Assembly: GCA_011316305.1 (NCBI GenBank)
Contig: SAUG01000052.1
Location: 248,001 to 312,000, forward strand
Reading direction: 5' to 3'
From: Rusavskia elegans
Lineage: Eukaryota; Ascomycota; Lecanoromycetes; Teloschistales; Teloschistaceae
Length of the DNA stretch: 64,000 bases
Under the pieces are notes generated by a model. The model saw nothing but the letters and a program-made list of their open reading frames with translations, ran no database searches and was not told the origin of the DNA. Within the stretch, counting starts at the first letter, position 1. The number at the start of each line of letters is the position of its first letter. A program made the position numbers and the translations under genes. Positions 11,231 to 22,083 of this stretch are shown one piece after another.

Positions 11231-14200
11231 CAATCTGCCCCAATGATTGGGAAAGGGGATTGCAAGGATCAACATACACCATCGGTACTGATTTGGCTTT
11301 TCCAAACTACCTTCGTAAGGGTTATACCGAGTTGAACAAAGAATGTCTGGTCAAAGCAATCGAGGGATTTGTGACGCTGGCCCTGGTTGCTCAAAAAAGC
11401 CGGCAGCTTCAGGAAAGGAGCAGCAGCCATGATTATACGTCGTTCGAGGCTTCGGAACGGCTTCCTTAGCAGCTCACGAGTTGATGCCAACAGCAACTTC
11501 AGGTTAGCCTTTGGATGGCAGTATTTCCTCCTGGACCGCCAAGATGCTGCTCTAAAGGGACAAGCAGAGTCAGATGACAGATAGCGATTGGACCTATTCC
11601 GAAGTAATGGAGACGAGCGGAGTCCCAAGAAAAGCTGCTACACTAGGTGCCGTTTCCGGGTTGTGGAAGGAGGACGATGCGGCAGCGCGGTACTATCTTG
11701 TGGTTGCAAGCAAGGAGACGCATCAAGATGCACCAAACGGTATGAACTCTTTCGACTTCGATCCAATCACTCCAGAGCAAAGAAGCACCTTCTACTTCCG
11801 AATGTTGGGTATCAGATTCCTGAACAACAGCGACTGGGCGCCGTTTCGAGTGCTCGATGCATGTCGGGCCACTGTTCGCCTGATACTTTCCTTCCAGTTG
11901 AAAGCTGGGGCTGCCACATCATTTGCTCACCCCAAATCCGATCTTTTGGATTAGCGTCGATATGACGAATTGACTAAGTAATTCCTGGTCAACTCACTGG
12001 ATCTCTCCTGCAAGGCATGTTGTTGTTCGCCGTATCAGATCGAGCTGATTGCATATACTAGTCAGTCGTCTCCCAACGCTTAGCCTCTTGTACCATGTGC
12101 CTGAGGTCGAGACCAAGGTCTGTTCAAAATATTCCGTCCTTGTGCAATTCACTTCTCGCTAACAGGTCCTTTGTACCTTCGAGCTGTGCACTTTTGTGCT
12201 TGGCTTTGTTGTATGGTGCGGCTACTAGGTGACGCAAACTTTCTTAGCTGCTCGCAGCTCACAGTTGCGGCCCAGAAGACGGGAGAGGATCCTGATACGT
12301 GATACGAGGTGGTAATCATGCTTCGATATGCTGTTAAGGGGCCAATTCGGGACCGCCTTTGGCCAGTGATCAGGTATGGAGATCGTTTGTGCCGCGATTG
12401 AATCCATTATGCCCCCACAGCGCTGGCCACGCCCTGGTCACAAGCCTTTCAGCACCAGGTATCAGTCCGAGTCCTTGCGGCGAACGTATCGTTCCCAGCT
12501 TGTAGTATCTCACCGTGGTGCAGACAGCTAACGCAACCAGGATCGAGCTGACAGTTGAGTGATGCTGATGTTGATTTGTCTACAGTATACTTGTGAGTTG
12601 TGACGCCGCATCCGGCTACACACCCTGGCCACTGGTGAGACGGCAAGCCGGTGTCATAACTCTCAGCGCAGATCTCTTGTCCGAACCATTCCGTACGATA
12701 TCAGCCTTTCCGCACACGCCGGCAAGGGCACGGACGATTCCATCGATTTGATTTAGGCATCTGGCCGTATTACAGCTCGGCCAGGCAGTAGGCCTGGTGA
12801 AGGCAGGTCTGGCACCAGCGCCCTCGATGTGTATTTGTGTAACTGGACCGTCCAATGACAATTCAATCCCTCGCCCCAGGTATCAGAGCATCGCTGGCAG
12901 CAGCTTACGCCTAGACCTCACTGACGCCAACGGCCTTGTTCAATAAGTCTCTCAACCGCAGACCCCCGACGGCCAGATGTGAGCACTGCCCCTGCTAAAG
13001 GGCTACGCTGCATTTTACGGATTCCCATAGCTGGACAAAAACCCGATCCTTGATACTGCACCATTTCTGCTTAGTCGTCGTCTCTACAGCCTCAGAGCTG
13101 ATTCTCAAAGTACAGAATCATGGCAACTTCCGCTCCGAATATATAAAATTGGATTTTAAACCAGAGTCAGATCAACAGTTCCCATGTACAATTCTACAGA
13201 ACGCTCGTCTCCCACAGTTGGGACTTCCATTAAGCCGCAGCTGCACGTGGCAAGTGGATTTCTCCAACTTTTATCGTAAATCATTTCCTCGCAAGGCTGC
13301 CCACATTTGTATTGCATACCCAGAGGTGATCCGGTCTTCGGGTCGCGTAGTACTTACTATTTTGGTCGTGAACATCCGGCACAGAGGTCCCTGGGTCAGT
13401 TTTCTCCCGAGTTAAGTTCTGGCAACGCAGCCGTCACCCACCCCCCCCCCCTTTTCCACCCCAACCCTGCATGGTCACGGATGATACCCTATTTGTCATA
13501 TCCCATCCATCTCTACTCCTTGGTAGTAGGGGATCAATGAAATCAAATCTCTGGGATTGCCCCCTCTCTGACGCAGACGGAGAAGCCCCCAGGCTCCGTT
13601 GGCCATGCGCATCACCATAACCCAGATTCATCTCCTAGCCAGTAAGGGGCATGGGCTACTGGTAAGATCAAAAATCTGGAGCATCTTTGTAAGTGGTTCA
13701 TACCTCTTCTTTAATTTTGTCATGCGGCTTTGTACTGTTGGTGTTAACCCACGAGCTAGCAAGGCATTCGATACATTTTCTATACCCCAGATTAAATGGT
13801 CCGCCAGTACATTGGATACAACCGCCACTCAGAGCCATGACCAGATACCAAAACGCAAGACCGAACCCCCTTTGATCACGAGCTTGCAACACGGTACTTG
13901 GGCCACAAAAGCCACGTGGTCCTGCGGTTCATAGAACGGTTTCCCCCAATCCCTGTCAATGACAGTCACATCATATCCGCTTTAAGTCTTTCATCCGTGG
14001 TCTTCTCCTCTGAAACTCGATAATGCTTAGAGAACCCCCAGCGCTTCGAAGCTGGAAGGTCATGACCCATGCAAGTATCAACATGGCCCAAGTATGAAAT
14101 GGTGAGGGCTGGTAGATATATACCTCGACCTTGCAAAGTAGTGCTGGAGGGAGGTAAGTAAAGCTAACTACATTATTACCGGTGAAGATGGTTGTCGTTG

Positions 14201-14258
14201 CTGGATTCAATACATATCCCTTCGTCTGCTAAGATGCGTGTTCCCTCTGCCCTACCAA

Positions 14259-14375
14259 CTTATCACGTCATGCCACAGATCAATCGCAATTGGAGGCGTA
14301 CAGCAACCGATACCTCGATGAGGACATCTTTCTAACGATTGCTCGGATGTCACTGTGTAGCTGCTATAATGATAG
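14259..14375. repeat. Dispersed repeat B, copy 1
   Basis: This copy aligns with 45693-45810 and 50154-50250 through a core of the form tcaattgcaat-gg-g-gtaca--aaccgatacctcgat. Differences are mainly C/T and G/A transitions. It lies downstream of the enoyl-CoA hydratase gene. The element type is unknown; all copies look degenerate. Confidence 0.6.
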
Positions 14376-14487
14376 AATCGACTCTTGACATGACAAGCTT
14401 GGGAACATCTGGTAGGACCGAGGGCGCCAGCTGACAAAGGCATCCACCTCGAGGGTCGCTCTACATTTCTATTCCACCTTGAGCAGA

Positions 14488-14519
14488 CTTAAGATCTCGA
14501 TTGCGTCTGAGATCTTAAG
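14488..14519. repeat. Perfect 11-bp inverted repeat
   Basis: cttaagatctc at 14488-14498 and gagatcttaag at 14509-14519 are perfect complements around a 10-nt loop. The hairpin lies about 100 bp past the hydratase stop, so it may fall in that gene's 3' UTR. Its role is unknown. Confidence 0.7.
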
Positions 14520-14619
14520 GAGCGAGATAAGCCATTTCAACTTTTGCATTAGCTGGACGTTGGCATGCAGACGTTGCGATTCGTCCATTCCTTTATAACA
14601 CATTCAGAATCCTAAGACC

Positions 14620-15626
14620 TCACAATTTACTGTCTACCCATTTCGCCCTCCTTCTCTCCACAAACGCCCTTACCCCTTCCTTCATATTCTCTCCGCCATC
14701 GACTCCTTTATCCTTCATCACCTGCATCACATTCGCCGTTCCATCCTCAACCCCTATCCCAGCCCATCCCAGCTCGAGTCCGTATTTACTGATCATTATG
14801 CTATCTGGACTGTTCCCCGCTATCGTATCTGCAATCTCTATTGCTCTCTTTACTACGCCCTTATATCCTTCACCTCTCTCTTGAATCTCCTGACCCCTAT
14901 CTCCATTCTTCCCACCACTGTAATCCTCCTCGACCACTTCATTCACAAGCCCCCAGCCCTTCATCTCCTCCGCCCGATACTGCTTCCCCGTCAACGCACA
15001 TTCCATAGCCCTTTGCCTCCCCACCGTTCTCACAAGCCTAGGCAACGCGCCCGCCATCGCCACCACCCCGATCTTCACTTCCGGCAATCCGAAAACAGCA
15101 GACGAAGAAGCGAGCACAATGTCGATATTGATGACCATTTCGAACCCACCGCCGAGACATAGTCCATTGACGGCTGCTATTATCGGCTTCTTACCGCGGG
15201 ACCGGTTGGAAAGGCCGCCAAAACCGGACCGGGGTTGGGAGCGCTTTTTGCCGGTGTTGTTGCTTTCGTTCCATTCTGTGGATGGAGGAGGGCAAGTTAG
15301 CCTGATGCGTGGAGCTTGTAAGCTAGGGATTGAAACCAATTGAGACCAGAAGAGAACGTACCTTTCAGGTCGGCACCCGCGCAGAATGCTTTTCGCCCGG
15401 CTCCAGTGATGATGCCGCATCTTATGCTGGGCTCGTTGTCCATCCAGTCCCATATCGAAGCTAATTCGTGATGTTGCGATGTGGAGATGCAGTTGAGGGA
15501 GGCTGGGCGATTGAGAGTTACGAGGATGGTCTGCGCAGTTGGGAAAGTGAGAAGGGTTTGGGACGAGAGGTGGGGGAGAGGGTGCCTGGGTTGGAAAGGG
15601 AGTGAGGAAGAGGACGAGGGAGACAT
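14620..15626 (-). CDS. Enoyl-CoA hydratase/isomerase family protein, peroxisomal
   Basis: Exons 15626-15362 and 15275-14620 (86-nt intron with a gctaac branch) encode 306 aa. The crotonase-fold motifs are present: TGAGRKAFCAGADLK, then KPIIAAVNGLCLGGGFEM forming the oxyanion hole, then FGLPEVKIGVVAMAGALPRL. The family hydrates 2-enoyl-CoA or isomerises related CoA esters in beta-oxidation. The last three residues are SKL, a type 1 peroxisomal targeting signal, so the enzyme is probably peroxisomal rather than mitochondrial. An insertion of ~20 basic/polar residues follows ADLKE. The precise substrate cannot be read from sequence. The ATG at 15626 is the first in frame. Confidence 0.92.
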
Positions 15627-16307
15627 TGTCGCGGGTTGCAAACGACGAAGAAGATTTACGGGACGACAGTTGGTTCGATCATCCAGCAGAAAAATGGGAA
15701 GAAGTTGCTGTGTCGAGGAATAGGACGGTGATAAGGTCGGACTTGAGGAGCTGTCTGTAGTCTGTCTGGTGCTGTGGCCCTATCAATACATGTATTATAC
15801 CTCGGCATCTCTCCGGCGTTACATTTTCTAACGTCCCTCGGTCCGTCCAGATGTTGATGATACTTTAAGAACTGGCAACAGCAAATGCGAAGCTGCAAAA
15901 GGGCAAGCCTCAGCAGGCTGTGAGTCCGGATAGCAATGCAGCTACAGCGGTATGAGTACTGCTCCGAAAGTGTTGATGAAAGTCTTGTCGCTGGGTTGTC
16001 CTGCGCCTGTTCTGGATAGAGCACGGTGGGTTCAAACCCCCAGACGTGACATCCGAAATTTTCGAAACCTTTGCAGCATGCCAAATCGCAACGGTCGACT
16101 TTCATGCGTATGTTCTCTGCATTGTTGAGGCGCGGCTACATTCCGCTCACTGTTGAATTTGACCCCAAAGATCAACATCAAATTGACTCAGACTGCTTGC
16201 TGTTCAACATAGCTAGTACACTAGGATTTCTATTTTTCGTGGCTCATAAAAGCCACCATCCACATTTTTTTCCCCTTTCCAAAACCCCTTCCCAGATCAT
16301 CTGCACA
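15627..16307. other. Divergent upstream region, hydratase / coiled-coil gene
   Basis: 681 bp hold the promoters of two divergent genes. A pyrimidine-rich leader runs directly into the coiled-coil start codon (16260-16300). A gggttcaaaccc sequence near 16030 resembles a tRNA T-loop but has no matching arms. Confidence 0.5.
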
Positions 16308-17045
16308 ATGGAACACACCAGGAAGAGGAAGCTGGAGGCTGAAATGCTCCAGGAGGAGGCCGAGGACATATTGGAACAAGCTAAGAAGCTGAAGACGGCG
16401 GCAGACGACAACAAGGATATCATCGAGCAGCTGGAGCAGGACGCTGAAAATACCCACGAGGAAGCCGAGGAGGAGAGGCAAGATGCTGCAAGGTTAAAGA
16501 GAGAAGCTGAGGAGCTCAAGGAAGAGGCAGAAGAAGAGCGACATGATGCCGCGCAGCTTAAGCGGGAAGCCCAAGAGCTCAAGGAAGAGGCAGAAGAGGA
16601 GCGAGATGACGCCGCGCGGCTGAAGTGGGAAGCCCAAGAACTCAAAGAAGAGGCAGAAGAGGAGCGAGATGACGCCGCGCGGCTGAAGTGGGAAGCCCAA
16701 GAGCTTAAGGAAGAGGCAGAGGAGGAGCGAGATGACGCCGCGCGGCTGAAGCGGGAAGCCCAAGAGCTCAAGGAAGAGGCAGAAGAGGAGCGAGATGACG
16801 CCGCGCGGCTGAAGTGGGAAGCCCAAGAGCTTAAGGAAGAGGCAGAGGAGGAGCGAGATGACGCCGCGCGGCTGAAGCGGGAAGCCCAAGAGTTTCAGGA
16901 GGACGCCGAGGACGAAAAAGATGAGTCGGCAAGACTGAGGACGGAGGCCCAAGAGCTCAGGGACGAGGCGGAAGAGGAGCGAGATAACGCCTGGCAGTCG
17001 AGGGAGGAGGCCCAGGAGCTTAAGGAGGAGGCAGAAGAGATGTAG
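16308..17045 (+). CDS. Repetitive coiled-coil protein
   Basis: A 245-aa, intronless, very acidic/basic alpha-helical protein. Residues 51-239 are nine consecutive 21-aa units with consensus EEAEEERDDAARLKxEAQELK. Units 3-7 are nearly identical at DNA level. Twenty-one residues are three heptads, so the array should form one long coiled coil. No localisation signal or known domain is seen. Reading on past the TAG at 17043-17045, the same frame continues for 33 more codons with coiled-coil character before TAA (17145-17147). The annotated end may therefore be a premature stop or a readthrough site. The longer frame upstream of ATG 16308 was not used because the similarity to the repeat begins after this Met. 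Confidence 0.6.
   Translation: MEHTRKRKLEAEMLQEEAEDILEQAKKLKTAADDNKDIIEQLEQDAENTHEEAEEERQDAARLKREAEELKEEAEEERHDAAQLKREAQELKEEAEEERDDAARLKWEAQELKEEAEEERDDAARLKWEAQELKEEAEEERDDAARLKREAQELKEEAEEERDDAARLKWEAQELKEEAEEERDDAARLKREAQEFQEDAEDEKDESARLRTEAQELRDEAEEERDNAWQSREEAQELKEEAEEM
16458..17042. repeat. 63-bp coding minisatellite
   Basis: About nine tandem 63-bp units, five of them almost identical. Because 63 is divisible by three, every strand and frame stays open, which explains the long antisense ORF here. Unit number is expected to vary between strains. Confidence 0.9.
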
Positions 17046-17307
17046 CACGATGCTCAAGAGCGCCCAGCCGAACTCGAAGGGCTCAAGTATCAGGCAGAGG
17101 AGTCGAGCCTGAGATGTGATGCTCTGAGTTGGCAGAAGTCTCAATAATGTATCATGGTCGATTCGAAGGGTCGATCTCTACTCTATTAAGGGGTATTATC
17201 CATCCTCCGTTCCCTAAGGTCAAACCCGGAACCCACACAACTTCCCTCTCTAATTTCAAAAGCTCAAAAGCAAATATGATACTTGCCTCCAGCTGCATGC
17301 AAGTTTT

Positions 17308-19328
17308 TCAACGTCGTTGAGTCTTACCCATACCTCGCTTGCCAGAAAACTGTAAGCCTTGATTAGCACAGCCATACAGCTCAACGAAGGCGCGAGAAGA
17401 CAAACCAAATGCTTCGGCAAAGCAGCCGTCGTATGCCTATCCGCCTCACCCTGCCTCGCCATCCGATTCATCTTCTTCTGCCCCAGCTTCGCCAACCGAT
17501 CCGCCTTGCTCCTAGCCGTCAGAGTTGTAACACCATCCTCTCTCCGATTACTCTGGCTCCTCATCCGACTCTTCGTTCGCAGCGTATCGACCGCCGTCTG
17601 AGCAGGCGTGTCGACATCCATGGCATCCTCGGTCTCATCGACCTTGCTTCGAACCGAACTTCGTCCTCTTGATCGCGCCCGCGCGCGCTCGGAGATACTC
17701 GTGGTGTCGTGGCCCAATCTGTCAAGATGATCTGTCATAGCGGATAATTTCTTCGTTCTCGCGGGACGGGGGATGATGGCACGGTTCTTCAGCGATTTCT
17801 TCATCTTGGCTTCATTTTTGATCAGCTGTCGTTGCTCTTTGATCAATTCGGCTTTCATGTGTATATCGACTTGCTCGGCGTCTTCGAGGCTTTCATCGGA
17901 ATCGTAGTAGCCGGACGCTTCCAATTTCTCTTCTTCTTCTTCCAGTGCTTCGAGCTTGGCTTCGATGTCCGGGTCTACGTAATCGTAGACGTTTTTGCCG
18001 TCGAATACCTCCGGTGCCCGATCGGGTTTCCATTCGTCGTTCTCGAGTAGATATTGTTGCTTTAGATCAATGTTGAAGACGCCAGCTCCGCCGTTTTCTT
18101 CCTCGATTTCTCGGGCTAGCTTCCGTCGCTCGGGGTCGTCCTTGTTGTATTTCCTCATATTCTTGACGGCTTCTGGGATGTATGGTTCCCGCACGACGCC
18201 ACCCAGGGGGTACGCGACATGTATGCGAGTGAGGACATCACCAAGTCGACTGCCGATCGTGCCTGAGCTGTTTGTGCCACTCTTGAGCTTCTGCGCAACT
18301 CGCTCTGCAATCAGTCGTTCGCATGCGGCATTCTTGACTTCTGTGACGCCCTCCGTAGTCGTGCAAGACAGTTGCAGAAGCTCGACACCTCCAGATTTAA
18401 GGACGGAATCCAGCATCTCTTTTGTCTCCGGATCAAGATCTTCAGGCCGCATGATGTCGATTTTATTGATGACGATGAACACGAGCTTGTTGGCGAATAA
18501 AGGTTTGATGCTCTGGAAAAGTTGTATCTGTGCTTGCACCGAGTAGCCACACTGTTCGGAAAGATCCATGAAGTATAGGATGGCGGATCGTAGATGCGCA
18601 ATAGCAGTGATTGACTGCATCTCGATCGTATTCATTTCCTCGAGTGGATGATCCAAGATTCCCGGGGTATCTATGGCTTGGAATCGCAGGTATTTGTAAT
18701 CAAAGTGTCCGACGAACAAGCTCTTGGTGGTGAAGGCGTATGGCTGTACATCGACGTCGGCCCTTGTGACGCTCCGCAGGAAACTCGATTTGCCGACATT
18801 GGGATAGCCACAGATCAGGAGTGTTCTGGTATTGGGGTCGATGGATGGTAATCGGCCCAAGTGTTGCCGCACTTGCTCGAGATAGACCAAAGGATCCTTT
18901 AGCCGTCGACATAGCGTTGCCATACGGCCCAGGGCGGCACGCTTGAGTTGCTTGCATTGGAACAGACTTTGAGCGTACTTGAGCAGACGAACGTAATCGC
19001 GTGAGACGGTCTCGATCAGATGTTTGCTTGTTGATAGGGTGCCGAGGGCGATGCGAAAATGGTCGGCATCGTAGAGGGTATTGAGAAGATCTTTATGGAA
19101 TGGATGTATGTCTTGTAGGCGAGGAAAGCCATCCAAGATGGCGGAGAGTTTTTCTGTGAAAGTCTCTTGGGTGTATTTGACCTTGCGGGTGTAGAAAGCC
19201 CTGATCCTGCTGATCTTGAATCCGGACCTGATCTGAGTCGGCAATCGTCGTTGGGTCCGGCTCAGGACGATGTCAAGGAACTCTTGACTCGTAGGCACCG
19301 GCTGGATTTCTTTCCAAGTCGTTTTCAT
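17308..19328 (-). CDS. NOG1: Nucleolar GTP-binding protein NOG1
   Basis: Exon 1 19328-17406 and a 42-nt exon 17349-17308 (56-nt intron) give 654 aa. Nog1 is a nucleolar GTPase of pre-60S particles, required for 27S rRNA processing. Visible: the N-terminal helical domain ([15 protein letters not shown]), [20 protein letters not shown]-loop GYPNVGKSS (174-182), switch FTTKSL, DTPGILD (220-226) and NKID (288-291). The C-terminus is charged. The last exon is needed: splicing gives [17 protein letters not shown], the conserved tail, whereas the unspliced ORF runs into an unrelated 49-residue extension. It is tandem with DDI1 on the same strand. Confidence 0.97.
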
Positions 19329-19738
19329 ACCTGCTATCGTGATAGTGGCCTGCTGGAAGTCAAGACTCTTGACTCGTGCTCGTCGTGGAAAAAAGTTTGT
19401 GGGGCAATTCCTAGTCCGCTAAATAGGGCAATTTGACGCGGCTGCGGCTAGACTTGCCTTCCGGTTTGAGACTCTGTATGTGATCGTTCTATGACATCTC
19501 CATGGGACATTCATAACAGTCAATTCAAGATCATATAATATCTTGATTACTGTCATGGTCTCTATCTACATTGCCTCTGCCAACGTAGTCGTACCTTGGC
19601 CCTCCTATTTAAGCTATGCTGCAGATGCGCCGTTGATAATGCAATGCTTCCCCCTTGGACCACAACATGCAACGTCAATTCGCAGAATGCAAATGCATGA
19701 CGCCGTACTGCTTGATAAGGTATATCAGCGGTCATCTG
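19329..19738. other. Spacer between DDI1 stop and NOG1 start
   Basis: 410 bp containing the NOG1 promoter and DDI1 3' flank. No ORF or repeat is supported. Confidence 0.5.
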
Positions 19739-21158
19739 TCATAGTAAAAGTCCCGCGGCGATGTCGACATTCCCACCTGCGAGTTCTAAGGCGTTGATTG
19801 CTTCCCCCCTCGAAACCCCAAGTTCCATCAATTTAGTGATATCAGCATCGGGGAAAGAATTCCTCGAGGTTGACTGTTGCTGTCTTGGACTTCGTGCATG
19901 GGGATCACTGGCCGTAGGAGTGACATTTGACTGTGGACCTGTTGGATTTGCAGAAGCTCCAGGAGGGGGTTGAACAGCTCCGGAGACAGCACTAGTTTTT
20001 ATGCCCGACGGCCCTGGTACCATTTCTTCATTGGTCAAGGTTTCGGCATGTTGTTTGGGAATGTCGGCTTCGCCCAGGAAGGAGACCTCAACATCCTGGA
20101 TAATCAACCTCCCTTTCCGTAGATCGATGCATGCTTGATGTCTTTTGAGCATATCCAGACCAAGTAGTAGGTCAACGTCCTTTCCTTCCATGACCGAGAA
20201 ACTGCACGGCAGAAAAAGGTTGCCAATCTTGATTTGCGCCGAGTGGACTCGGCCTAGAATCTTGGCCGTACCCACACCGACTGCTTGACCGCCGAACCGT
20301 CTGTCAATCAGTCGCATGATGCCGCATTTCTCGGCGCAGGTGGGTGACATGATGGTTGCTTGAGCCCCGGAATCGACAAAGGCCTTGACTTTATGCCCGT
20401 TGACCTCGACATCGATGTACAGCATGTGCACCCTCCCAAATGCTGGCCGTGGGATATATTAGTTAGTCGAGACAATTTAGAAACTGATCTAGCTTGGCTG
20501 TAGGGAAGTTCATACCTTCTGGCGTATGGTCCATGGCGTGCTGCAGATTTTCGATTACGCGCTCCTGCCGGATCATCTCTTCAATCTTGGCTTGTGCTTC
20601 GACATTAAAAGGGTCGGCGTTAAGCAGGGCCAGTTCTCGTTGCTTCTCAGCCTCGATGTCTTGCTGTTGCCGCATCATCCGATCGTAGATTTGGCTCCAT
20701 CTGGATTGATCGTGCACCGCATCGGCAAGTTCTTGATTCTGGGCTCTGATTTGGTTCAAGATACCTGGATTGCCAAGAGCTTGCAAACGAATCACCTCAG
20801 CATCAGCCACCGGCCCAGGTCCACGTCCGGCGTCACCTCGAGGATTGCTTGGAGCCGTTTTGCCGGTGGGTCTGTTCGAAGGGCGAGTCTGTGATCGTTG
20901 GTTACGCACTAGCAATCCAAGCATATCGTCCTGTTTGATGTTGACTTGTTCCAGGCTCAAAGAATTGTCCTGGAGCTCCTGACCATTGTGATAGAGAATC
21001 TGGGCAGCAGACTGGATATTGGTGTCGCCAGCTATGACTGCCTTCAGGCCTCCGATGGTCATTTCTGGCCCAACGTCAATGGTCAACAAGTCTTGCTGCA
21101 CTGCACCTTGCGGCGCTGTGATGGAGATGGTGATTTGCCTGGACAGAAGATCAGACAT
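19739..21158 (-). CDS. DDI1: DNA damage-inducible protein 1 (ubiquitin-dependent protease/shuttle)
   Basis: Exons 21158-20516 and 20442-19739 (73-nt intron) encode 448 aa. Ddi1 binds the proteasome and ubiquitinated clients and has a retroviral-protease-like aspartyl domain. In order: N-terminal ubiquitin-like domain (1-~80), a helical middle region, the aspartyl protease domain with catalytic Asp238 in [11 protein letters not shown], a Pro/Ser linker, and a C-terminal UBA domain (~408-448, [20 protein letters not shown]). Exon 2 begins [16 protein letters not shown], a highly conserved junction. The start is debatable: a GT-AG intron (21139-21193) would split an upstream ATG and give MQITISI, as family members usually begin. 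Confidence 0.95.
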
Positions 21159-21195
21159 GTTGGGGTTCAGCCTGCATGAACCCTCTCACTTACAT

Positions 21196-22083
21196 AATGG
21201 CACAGGCGTAAGGAATAAAATGGAGCCGCAGAGACAGGCCAGGTTTTGGGAATTATAAGCTCTTTCCAAGTCTTCGAAAGTTCAGCTTCTACTGATGATG
21301 AATTCGTGATAACCAAAATCTCAGAAGCTATCGTACACGTTGCATGAACCTCGCGACATATGCATCATAAAACTGAAGAGAAGTGTGACCTGCCTGAGAA
21401 GGTGTAACCGTGGCGTCTTACAAAGACCGCATCTGTAAGCGGCTGAGGGGTTCTGGACTCAAGTGGGATCATGGAGGAGAATAATGTGCATTGGAAACCA
21501 TCCGTAGCTCGTCTCCGGGAGGAACGCCTGGTTAGACCAATGAATCGTGGATCTGTGACAGATGATGACTGTCATCGTTGTATGCGGTATCGACCTCGGC
21601 GAGTTCGGATGATCGACGATCGACAGTTCGAGACCTCGGTCTACTGCCCGTCAGACCAAGAAAGGCTAAACAAACATGGATCATACGGCCGTAGGGTCAT
21701 GGATGCTGCGGTTTCGATTTGGATAGTGATGGAATCATGATCATGTGGGAGTTGTGTCCAGCTTGCGACCTCCGACCCCGACGTCTCCTACCGAACCTCC
21801 CATGGCCCTTCGTTGCTGGTGTGGCGATGTGATTCACGTGATATTGGTGACGTTGGAATATCAAAATGCTATGGCCACACCGCCTCATGATCAACGACCT
21901 CAGAGCTGCAAGCAAAATCCAGGTTATTATTTCAGCAGTGTTCAACAGAAAAACATCTCTTCTTTCAAATTTTCTCCATATTGGTGTGTCTTTGGAAACA
22001 TGTGCCACACCTACTGGCTATATAGCTCCTGACTGCAAACCTTGTTGTTCCTTTCTCACCGAATCCGCACATCTCAGTCGACG
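21196..22083. other. Divergent upstream region, DDI1 / GNAT gene
   Basis: About 890 bp between divergent starts. Short open frames of fewer than 105 codons overlap on both strands without family similarity. Nothing else is supported. Confidence 0.5.

Larger units (their letters stand above)
11231..14619. other. 3.4-kb gene-poor region with decayed repeat
   Basis: Only short open frames occur. The best is 11574-11954 (+), 126 codons, divergent from the methyltransferase and without a recognisable domain. It is noted but not called. The region contains a copy of dispersed repeat B (14259-14375), a C13 run near 13440 and an 11-bp inverted repeat (14488-14519). Multi-exon genes as cryptic as the neighbouring methyltransferase cannot be excluded, but none could be assembled. 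Confidence 0.5.

Noticed and set aside
11574..11954. 126-codon frame divergent from the methyltransferase
   Set aside because: No recognisable domain, overlapping open frames on both strands, and no splice support. Possible but unsupported.
13599..13980. Minus-strand stretch reading GYDVTVIDRDWGKPF, resembling a dinucleotide-binding start
   Set aside because: It is followed by stops in all frames without usable splice sites and no further family motif; probably chance or a very old relic.
16025..16050. gggttcaaaccc resembling a tRNA T-loop
   Set aside because: No anticodon, D-arm or acceptor stem could be paired around it on either strand.
16494..17144. 216-codon Leu-rich frame antisense to the coiled-coil gene
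   Set aside because: Produced by the 63-bp repeat being divisible by three; the hydrophobic repeats are a translation of the opposite strand.
17256..17405. 49-residue extension of the NOG1 ORF beyond PKHLV
   Set aside because: It is intron read-through; splicing to the 42-nt exon restores the conserved NOG1 tail.
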